DNA of 64,000 nt from a virus, in IMG/VR virus record IMGVR_UViG_3300005841_000030, positions 1 through 64,000 of that record; one strand, written 5' to 3'. A program made the position numbers and the translations under genes. Positions 1 through 10,700 of this stretch are shown here, piece after piece. Below the pieces are notes generated by a model, which had not been told where the DNA came from, made no database searches, and worked only from the letters and a program-made list of their open reading frames with translations. Position 1 is the first letter of the stretch; the number at the start of each line of letters is the position of its first letter.

Positions 1-1725
1 CTAGATGAACAAATTGCCTCATTAGACACTGTCATAGGAGGTATATCTAACGAGCAAAAGCAAATGGATGATGCTTTAGCTCATGGTAATATAGAAGGCG
101 CAAAAGCTCAATTACATACAAGTAATTTTTTAAACAATTTTTCAAAAGCTTTCTCTTATACAGAAACCTCTAATACTTATCAAACTAATCCTTTTGCTCA
201 AGCGTCTCAATGGAGAGCTGAACAAGATAGAGATTGGAAAAAGTTCATGTTAACTTATGAACAAAAGAATAGAGAAATAGACATTCAAAGAGCTAAATTA
301 AAACAAGAAACTACTGGATATGGAGGACTTCCTGGTTCTGTAGATCAATCCTTGTTACCACATCTAAATATAGATAAAGTGGTAGCTAAAACACAAATAG
401 ATCAAAATGCTCTATCTTCTCTGGATGGAGGATTTCTAGGTAAAAAGGGAAAAGACGAAGAATGGCTTAAACAACAAAGAGATGCTTGGAGTAGAAGTCC
501 TAATGGTGTAGAGGCTGAAGTAGCATATCATTTATCCTCTACAGAACCTCTTAGAAGGAATGTAGAAGCTAATAAGTCAATGTTAATTGATGCTCAACAA
601 TCAGCAGGAAAAGCTTTAGGTATAGGAGATCCTTCTGACTATATTAATAAACTTATTCCTAAGAATGCTCCTGATATACACTATACTGATGGGGTTAATC
701 AGTATGTTTACTCTCCTAAAGATTTTGTAGATTATAATAATATTTTATCCAAATATGTATCAAGTGGCGGTAGTGGAGGAATTGGTGGATATGGAGGAAC
801 ACTTTTTGATTATAAAAAAGCAAAAGAAGAATTATCTCCAAAATTGTATCATTTATTAGAAATACAAGGAACCAGAAAACCTCTTAGTGATGTAGATAAA
901 CAATTATTAGGAATAACTCAAAATTATCAACAAATAGTAAATACTCCCAATAGAGAAATGTTAGGAAAGATAGAAGAGGTTTCTCAAGAAGAACTAAAGA
1001 ATAGACTAACCTCTCCTCAAGGAATGGAGTATGGAGTGCCTACAACTAATGAAGCACAGAAACAATCAATGGGAAACAATCTTGCTAAATTAGCTAACAA
1101 AGCAGAATCTCAAAAAGGCAAACTTCCAAATTCTCCTGATTTTAATGTAGATAATGCTAGAAAGTTAGCATCTAATCCTGATACACAATACACATTAAAA
1201 GTTGTAGAAGGTAGTGAATTTCAACAACCTATGTATGAATTAACAGCTAGTGGACAAGTAGGTGATAAAAATTTATTTACAAAAGCTTTTATTCCTGTAG
1301 AGGATAAATTAGCTATGTTTGGACAACAGTTTGAAGCTGATCCTAGAGTGAGAAATATTAGACCTTATCAAGAACAAATAAGAAAAATGGGAGGATATAG
1401 CACAGCTCTATCCCCTGGAGAATCAACCCACGATAATGCCTATCTATCTAGTGTAGATTTTCCTAATGTAGGAACATATGGTGTGAAAGCTAATATTGAA
1501 ACTTTATATCCAGGAAAATATCAAATTAAACTTAGTGTATTTGATCCCACTAAACAAGTATGGCATGAAAACATTTCATATCCTTCTAGATTAATAAGTG
1601 AAAATGCAATATATGATGCTCTCATAGGACTCAATGATAGCGCAATATATGAGCTAATCAATGAATCTCCTGCTACAGAGAATGATTTAAAACAAGTGAA
1701 GAACGCTTCTAAAAAACCTTTTTAA
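1..1725 (+). CDS. C-terminal part of a large virion protein (5' end outside window)
   Basis: The reading frame is open from base 1, so this is the 3' part of a longer gene. The first ATG in the window is at 64, but in-frame codons before it encode a plausible helical sequence. The visible 570 or so residues are polar and rich in Gln, Asn and Lys, with a glycine-rich stretch near bases 765-800 and no recognised catalytic motif. The stop codon overlaps the ATG of the giant RNA polymerase gene (TAATG), which suggests translational coupling. In crAss-like phages the proteins next to the giant virion RNA polymerase are large virion proteins, and I infer the same here. No domain-level function can be assigned. 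Confidence 0.75.
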   Translation, partial: LDEQIASLDTVIGGISNEQKQMDDALAHGNIEGAKAQLHTSNFLNNFSKAFSYTETSNTYQTNPFAQASQWRAEQDRDWKKFMLTYEQKNREIDIQRAKLKQETTGYGGLPGSVDQSLLPHLNIDKVVAKTQIDQNALSSLDGGFLGKKGKDEEWLKQQRDAWSRSPNGVEAEVAYHLSSTEPLRRNVEANKSMLIDAQQSAGKALGIGDPSDYINKLIPKNAPDIHYTDGVNQYVYSPKDFVDYNNILSKYVSSGGSGGIGGYGGTLFDYKKAKEELSPKLYHLLEIQGTRKPLSDVDKQLLGITQNYQQIVNTPNREMLGKIEEVSQEELKNRLTSPQGMEYGVPTTNEAQKQSMGNNLAKLANKAESQKGKLPNSPDFNVDNARKLASNPDTQYTLKVVEGSEFQQPMYELTASGQVGDKNLFTKAFIPVEDKLAMFGQQFEADPRVRNIRPYQEQIRKMGGYSTALSPGESTHDNAYLSSVDFPNVGTYGVKANIETLYPGKYQIKLSVFDPTKQVWHENISYPSRLISENAIYDALIGLNDSAIYELINESPATENDLKQVKNASKKPF

Positions 1726-4700
1726 TGCCTGAAACACCTTTATTAAATGAACAAGCATTGCAAGATGCTTCTCAAACATATTCCCCTCCTCAAGACGTAA
1801 ATCTCCCTAACATTCCATTTAAGGGTTTTGACACTTCCTTGCTTCCAAGTGAAGGCGGTAAACCTACACCCTCTGCATTAAGTGCATTGGAGAATAAGTT
1901 ATTTTCTATTTCTAATAATGGAGATGGTAAAATAACAGGTGGATCTATTCCTAGAAGTTTAGCAGAAGTTAGTTCTGATAGGTATGACCAATATGTTCCT
2001 GGAGAATATAATAATGAAGATGCTTATGCCTTAGGTCAAGGATGGCCTTCTAAAATGGTGAATGGTGTAGGAAAGGGATTATCCTTAACTGCTACAACAT
2101 TCCTTCAATCTACAGCAGGAATGGTAAATGGAATAGCTAAAGCATCTATGGATGGTAGAGCTGCTTCCTTTTACGATAATGAATTTAATAGAAATCTTGA
2201 TGAATTTAACAAACAATTAGAAAATATTCTCCCTAATTATTACACAGATGGAGAAAAACAAGCTAATTGGTATTCTCCTAAGAAGTTAATAACAGCTAAT
2301 TTCTTATGGGATGGTATTGTTAAAAACATGGGATTTGCAGCAGGAGCATACCTATCAGGTGGTGTATATGCTACAGGATTAAAATCTCTATCAGCTCTCC
2401 CAGGAATGACTAAATTATTCTCTGTAGGAAGAGCTGCTGAAACATTAGCTGCTACAGAAGAAGCCTTATTATCTGCGGATAAAGCTGCTTCTACTTATGG
2501 ACAAATAGAATCTCTTTCTAATAGGTTTCTTAACACATATAATGTTCTAAATAAAGGACAAAGGGTATTAGTTGCTGGATTGGCTACAACAGGAGAAGCA
2601 GGATTTGAAGCCTATTACAATCTTAATGATTTTAGAGATAGGAAGATTCAAGAATATAAAGATAGTCATGATGGTTGGGGTCCAATTGGTGGAGATTTAG
2701 AAGCTATTAATTCTGCATCAGATAATGTAGGAAATAGCTCTTTTCTATTAAACACTGCTCTTTTAACAGCTACGAACTATATACAATTTCCTAAAATCTT
2801 AGGATCTTCTAGTAAAGCAGAAAGAGGACTTATAGCTTCTACTACAACCAAAGAAATAGGGAATATAACAAAGAATGAAGCTGGTCAATTTATCAAACAA
2901 GAAGCCAAAACCAGAACAGGTAGAATCCTATCTACTATAAATGGAATTAGACCTTACACATTCTCAACCTCTGAAGGATTTGAAGAGGGTGCTCAATACG
3001 CTATTTCTCAAGGAGTAGATGATTATTATAACAAGAAATATAATAACCAAAACACTGATTGGTTAGAATCTGTATTTAAAGGAATTAACCAAACTATAGG
3101 CACTAATGAAGGAATGGAAAATGTCCTTATTGGTGGCTTATCTGGAGCATTAATGTTAGGAAGAGGTAAATTCCAAGAATCTTCCCAAATAAAACAGAAT
3201 ACAGCAGATGCTATTGCTAAATTTAATGGTTTCCAATTATCTGATTTCACAAAATCCACAGTAGATGCTGTAAATAGGGGTACTGTATTACAAGAAGAAA
3301 GAGAAGCTTCTCTTAGAAGAGGAGATGTTCTTGAAGCCAAAGACAAAGAACAAGATTATATTATCAACTATTTATCTCCTAGAATTAAATATGGTAGATA
3401 TGATTTAGTACAAAGTGATATTAATCAGTATAAACAATTAGCTTCTACACAAGAAGGATACTCACAATTACAAGCAGATGGGAAAGCTCTACAAGGAGAT
3501 TCCAGACTAGCTTATTTACAAAGACTTGCTAATTTAGAGGATGTTTCAAGACATATAAAAGGACTTTATGAATCTCTTCAAATAAGATATGGTAATCTTA
3601 CTAAAGATGGTAAACCTGTTTATACTCCAGAAGTAGTAGATAAAATGGTATATGCTGCTTCTAAAGTAGCAGACTATGATAGACGTATTCCTCAAATATC
3701 TACATCTTTAGCCTTGAAAGGTATTCTTATAGATGAAGTGATAAATGATTTAGCAAAAGGTAAATCTGAAAAATATAATGAAACCTTTGACAAAATACAG
3801 GACTTAAATGAGGTGACAGGTTGGAATAGAGCTAATGATGATGAAAAAGAAGAATTAATAAGAGACTTAAATGATGTATCTGAAATGTCTTTAAGGAGAC
3901 AACTTTTCCTTAAAGAATATAATGATATTAAGAAAAATCCATCTAGTTTCAAATCTTCCTTTGAAGAGCTTATCAATCCTAAAGCTACAATAGATCAACA
4001 AGTTCTTAAAGAAGGAAATGAGAAGAAAACTACTATTCAAAAGGAATTAGAAATTGGTAAGGAATATCCATTAGTTCAATCTTTAAGAAGAGAAGCTAAC
4101 ACTCTTCAATTATCTCCAAAACTCACCATCCTATCTAGAACTATAGGAGGAAAATATCAAGTGAAACTTCCTAATGGAGATATAGCTTATTTAACTCCTG
4201 AACAGTTTAAAGATTATGAAATAGGAGAAAAGGACAATACAGTTCCTGAATATGAAGGACTTTTAGATAAGTCTATAGATAATGTACTATCCACAGAAAA
4301 ATACAAAGATTTAAAATCTCCTGAAAAGAATAAACTTCAATATATTAATTCCCTGGATAATAAGGAATTAATTGATGACATTGAAACAGAATTCAAGAAA
4401 CAATCAGAAGAACTAGTAAAGCAGAAACTTAAGGAAGAAAAGGTATTAAAGAATAAAAGTCTTCAAAAGGAAATATTAGGTAGTGCTGATCCTGGATTAC
4501 AAACTGTTACCTCTGAAGCTTCTTATGAACCAACTCCTAGAAAATCAGATATTACTATAGTTACTTCTACAAAACCTGCCGGAAAATCAATACTTCCACA
4601 TCATATAAGAAGTAATAAGTTTGGATCTAATTTAGATAAATTCCCTAATAGACAGAAGATTAAAAGTGTACTTATCACTTCTAAGAATGAAGATGAGATG

Positions 4701-7700
4701 GGTCTTAAAGGACTCACTACATTCTTAAAAGGAACCTCTGATGTAGATACTTCTAAGATAGTAGCTGTAGTAATGGTGGAAAATGGTAAGCCTGTAGGAG
4801 AAGATGGTAAAGAATTAGAATTTCCAACTATGGACAATATCATTGTACAAGTGATGCCCGATCCTAAATTAGAATGGAGCAAGGAATTTGGTGGAGGAAC
4901 TATGTTCAGAAAAGATACTACTCCTGAACAAATAGAATATTACAAGAAACAATATATAGAGTGGGTAAATTCTATATTAGAGAAACCTTCTTTGTTGGAA
5001 CATTCTATTATTGCCTCATTTGGTATACCTGAATATGTTACTAGAAAAGATGATAAGGGTGATTTAAAAAGAGATTTTAAAGCTAAAGTCAGTGTAGAAG
5101 AAGCAGGACTTATAGCCTCATCAGATCTTACAGAAAAGCCTTTAATATTCATTCCTACTACAGATACCACTGTAGAGAAAGGAAGTGTATCATTTACTAG
5201 TCCTTTAGGTAGACCTTTCTTGAATCTTCCTAATGGATATGTTAAATTAGATAATAGAAAAATTACAGAAAAGGAAGCTTCTACAATTTATGAAGCTATT
5301 CATGAGCTAGCCAAAGATATATTTGATAATGGAGATGTTCAATCAGAGAAATCTAAAAGACTCATAAATTGGCTTAAATCTATCATTTATTGGGGATCTC
5401 CTAAAAATAAAGCAGGGTTTAGTAGTATATGGTTTAGTACTATAAATGGAGAACTTTCTCTATCTATATCTGGACAAGATAAAACATATCCTTTTGTTCC
5501 TTCCTCTATAGAGGATAACAAGGAGGAAATTATCACTCTTCTAGAAGGAATGTATAATAATGTTAATTCTGGACTTACTGATAAAGCCAATTTATGGAAT
5601 GCTCCTTATGAGCAAATTCTTTCTATTTCTCCAGAAGGCGTTATAGAAAGCAAACAATGGCAAAACTATCAAACTTACCTTCTATCTAAGGAAGGTAGAA
5701 AAGCAGAAGAATTACCACTTTCTACTAACATGAAACCTATTACAGGAGACAGCGTTAATAGACATGGTATATATTTCACATTAATTGATACAGTAGATAA
5801 TTATGCAAATGCTCCAAAGAAAGCTATTATTGCTCCTGTTGCTAAAGAGGAAACTCCTAAGGAAGGTTATATTTTGGATGGTAAGAAACGCAACACTTAC
5901 ACCTCCCCAGAAGGGAAAAATATAGATTTTGTAGCCACTCCTGATGGTAATATTAGAGTGTTAAAAGGAGGAGATTTAGCAGAAGTATTAGCGTCTCTTA
6001 CAGAGAAAGTAGGAGAAGAGAAAGCTAAACAATCTATAGAATCTAGAATTAAAGCTTCTATAGCTCCCCAACTAGAAGTAAAAACTCCTAGGAAATCAAT
6101 ATTTACAAAGACTGAAAAGCCTATAATAGAAGGTAGAAAACCTGCTATTATTACTAGTGGTCCTATAGAGGAGAAAATGGAATTCTCTGTAGATGATTTA
6201 GATGATGAAACAGTATTAAGGGTGGTTAAAGAAGAACCTCTTAAATATTTCACTCCTGAAAACTGGGAAGAAACTTCAAAGTGGTTAAAGTCCAACTTCC
6301 CTAATGTTCCTGTATATAGAGTAAAGAATGTTATTCAGGCTACTAATGGGCAGCAAGCTTGGGGTATGTTTAAAAATGGTGCTATCTATGCATATGAAAA
6401 TGCAGAAGTAGGTACTGTTTATCATGAAGTATTTGAAGCTGTATGGAAGATGTTTTCTGATAAACAGGAGCAATCTGATGTATTAAATGAATTCAAGAAT
6501 AGAACAGGGTCCTTTGTAGATAGACCTACAGGTAAAACCATTAAATATTCTGAAGCCATAGATAGTCAAGCAAAAGAACAACTAGCTGAAGAATTCAGAG
6601 ATTTTGTATTAAATAAGAAGATTCCTCAAAAAGCTGCTTCTGGAAAACATTTCATTATAAAACTATTTAATGATTTAGTGGACTTTATAAAGTCTTTCTT
6701 CACAGGAAATAAAGCTAAAAGTAATACAGAGAAGCTATTTGATAAAATAGGAAGAGGGTATTACAAACAAGTAGTTCCTCACCAACAACAATTGAGTTTT
6801 GCTAATTCAGGATTTATTGATCTAGAACATGCTTATACAGACAATTTTAGTGAATTCCGTATAAAGAATATTCCTGCTGATGTAGTAAATGACATTATGC
6901 AGCATATGACCTATCTCACTCTCACTGATCTTATTAAGGATAATAAGAGTCTGTTCTCTATTCCCAAGATAGGAAAGGAAGAACTATATTCTAGACTCAA
7001 AACTAGATTTACTAAAATAGCTGAACAATCCCAAGAATGGGATGAACTAGTAAAGAAACACCAAGAATATCTTAAAACCTATTCTATTGAATTTGATGAT
7101 AATGATGATGTTATTTTAAAAGATGAGGATGCTTCTAAAAAGGGAGATTATCAAGATGCTACGAAAATAGATATATTTAAGAAAGCTAATAGTGCTGTAA
7201 AACTTCTTCTTTCTACTATTCCAATGGTGGATAATGATGGTAAACTCATCAGATCTACAATAGGAGGAGTTAAACTCTTACCTACTAGTCAAGTATTTAT
7301 GGCTCTTATGAACACTCTTCACACTTCTAGAAGTATAGATGAGATGATGGAAAGGGTGAAGGAAATGTCAGAAGATGACAATAATTATAAAACCCTATAT
7401 AATAGACTTACAAAGAACACATCTGACTTATCAGAAATCTCTGAAATACATGATGGTCAATTATTATCTGCCTTTTGGAGAACATTTAAGAAACAGTCTC
7501 CTGATGTAAAGAATGTTTATATATTTGATAATGGAGATGCAGAAGTGGGAGACTCTAATTTATCTAGTGCAGCTAGACAAATTAGTAGTGATTATGGGAA
7601 TGAGATAGTAAAAGTGGTAAAAAGTAAAAACCCTTATTTTGAGTATTCTAATAAGGAAAAAGCTTATATTGGTAAACCTTCTGGGGTTAAATCTGTTTCC

Positions 7701-10700
7701 TTATCTACTGATCAAAATAGAGTGAATTTCCTAAAATCATTAGGAATAGAATTCAAAGTGAGTGAACTTTCTAAACTATCCCCAGACAAAATTGATAGTT
7801 TTAGAGAAGCTACAGCAGGTATAAAGAAGAGTATTGAGAAAGCTGAAAAAATAGCTACAGTGAGCAGAAAGGTGTTAGATATTAAGGGTAGGTTAATGCA
7901 ACTTTCCCTTATCAGAGCATCTATTGATAATCCTGAATTTGATAGTACATTTTTTAATGTAAAAGGTGAAAGAACACAAACCTTCATAGGAACCAATCCT
8001 GTAAGTGACTTATTTGATGTTCTCTCTCAAATAACCAATAAAAGGCAACTTATCAATACTCCTTATGAATATCTATTGACTGATAGTTTTTCACAAGGAA
8101 GTGTAATCCTAGATAAGATATTCAATCCTACTACAGGAAATAGAATTAAAGGAGGAGAACAACTCATCCATCCTGGATATGCTGATGGTACTATTAATAC
8201 AGAAAATGGTAAGAAGAAACAATCTGCCAAATTGACATATAAAGAAAGACTAGTACAAGAAATAAATCTTAATCTAAAAGGATACTATTACAATCTTGTA
8301 CCTGGAGATGCTTCTATGGAATGGATGGTGTACATGGGAAATCATGTTTCTCCTGATGCCTTGTTGTCTGGATTCTCGCAAGTACATACTATATTTAAAA
8401 ACTACTTTATATCAGAATTAGAACTCTCTAGAGAAGATAGATCTACAGCCAAAAAGAAGAATTCAGAAGACTTAAGATTTTTAAAGTCTATACTTGGAGC
8501 TGAATTACAAACTTCTATATTAAAGGAAAAAGGTACTCCTGAGGAGATATATGAAAAATATACATCACAGATAAACAAAGCTGTAGAGGCTTTTATTAAA
8601 CAAGAATCTACTAATTTAAAATCTCTTCTTTCAAAATACTCTATTATCAAAGAATCTGCTGAAGGATATGAAGTTGAGAATCTTTCATTCTCTGAAGGAG
8701 ATAATATCAAAGAAGCTACGTTAGATAGACAATTGAACGCTCTAACAATCAATTATGTAATTAATAATATAGAGCTTCACAAGTTATTATATTCTGATCC
8801 TTATCAATATTCTGATGAATTAAAACGTATTAAAAATGCCAATTCTCCTAGACAGGCTATAATCAATAATTCTCCTAATTTCAATAAGTCTTTAAACAAG
8901 ATGTGGAATAAAGGATATGACAAAGATGATGTAGGATATACTGATATGACCAGAGACTATTTTAGAACCATCACATCTGAAGATGTTGTATCCAGTTCTG
9001 ATTTAAAGGATTATGGAAATTTTGAGGAAACTGATGGTGGAGGTATAATTTCTATGAAAGCCTATAGATGGTTTAGGATCAAGGCAGGTGAATGGAACGA
9101 TGATGAGGAAAAACAGTATAGGTATGATGTAGCTTTTGAAAAGGATAAGAAGAATCTCCCTTTATCATGGGAAGAACAATCTCTTTTAAATGGAACCAAT
9201 CCTGAAGTACAGAGTGCTTACACTCCTATTAAACCTATTGTATTTGGAAATAAATTATCCAATAAGAATTATAATGATATTGTATTGGATAAATTTGCTC
9301 TCTACCCTCTTTCTTATAGAATATCTTATTCTCTAAATCCTGAGAGTAATGCAATTAAGCATTATAATAAAATGCAATCTGAGAATATTGATTATTCTGT
9401 ATTTCAATCAGGTAGAAAAGTGGGTTCTGAAGGAATAAATCCTCTTTATAATGAGGATGGTTCATTTAATGAAAACCCATATGAAGCCATTATAAACATT
9501 TCTCATGGTATAATTTCTATACAATCTGAAGTTCCTTCTAAGGATGAGCCAATTGTAACAAGAGGATCACAAATTACTAAACTTGTTACTATGGACTTTA
9601 TGGAAGCTGGAGTTCCTATAGATTTCAATAAAGGTAAAAACTACACAGAAAGATTTAATGAATGGAGCAAATTGTCAGAAGCTCAAAGACTAAACAAATC
9701 CCCTTTATATAAGGAAATAAAGAATAACCAAAAGCTTCTAGAGAGTATTATCGATCAAGGGTATTCTTCTCTTCTTACAAGAATGGGTATTGAAGAAACA
9801 AAAGATGGCACTTTTATCATTAAAGATTTTGATAAGATAGCTAATACCCTTAAGGATGAAGTATTAAAAAGAGAGGTAAATGACAATATTATTGATGCCT
9901 TTGAAGGATTTAAGAATGGGGATGTTGTATTAGAAGCCACTCCTGCTTACCAACAAATTCGTAATGTACTATATTCTATAGCTGACAAAAACGTTATTTC
10001 TCCTAAGATTTCAGGAGGTCAAAAAGTGCAAATTCCCTCTACTTTACTAGAGTCAGTTAGAGCCAAGAAAGAAAAAGGAGCTTATACATCTGATGTATTG
10101 AGATTTTATGAAGATAAAGATGGTAAAAGAACTTGTGAAATAATGGTGGGGAAATGGTTTAAAAGTCCTCTTTCTGATGAAGAACTTATTAACTATTTGA
10201 ATAAAACCAAAGAAGGGCAATCTCTATTATCTGGTGTGGCATACAGAATTCCTACACAGAAACAAAACTCTATCGATTCCTTTGTAATTAAACAATTCCT
10301 TCCTAGGGAATTTGGAGACTCTGTTATTATTCCTTCAGCTCTTGTTAAGAAGGTAGGATCTGACTTTGATATTGATAAACTCTTCATCTATTTCAAAAAT
10401 ACATATAGTAACATCAAAGGTAATTTGAAAGAGATTCCTTTTTTAGGATTTGGAGAAGAGGCTAAAAACAAGTTTTCTGAACTTTATGAGCAAGGAGAGT
10501 TCTTAAATAAAGAACAAAGAGAAAGAGTAAATAAGTGGATAAAGGCTAAACAAGAAGATGAAAGTAAAGATACCCTATCTAAACTAGCTACAGATATATT
10601 TGGAGAAGATGCTTTTGATCAAGAGGTGATAGATGACTTTTTAGAGTCAAATTCAAATGAAGAACTTAAAAACAAGATTGTTGAGCAGATGTATAAAAAA

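Noticed and set aside
3026-3346. Open frames on the minus strand under the giant genes (also at 3692, 5897, 8402, 14765, 16439 and others)
   Set aside because: They lie fully opposite strong plus-strand coding, are Ser/Leu/Phe/Ile-rich as expected from complementing an AT-rich gene, and have no promoters or neighbours in phase.
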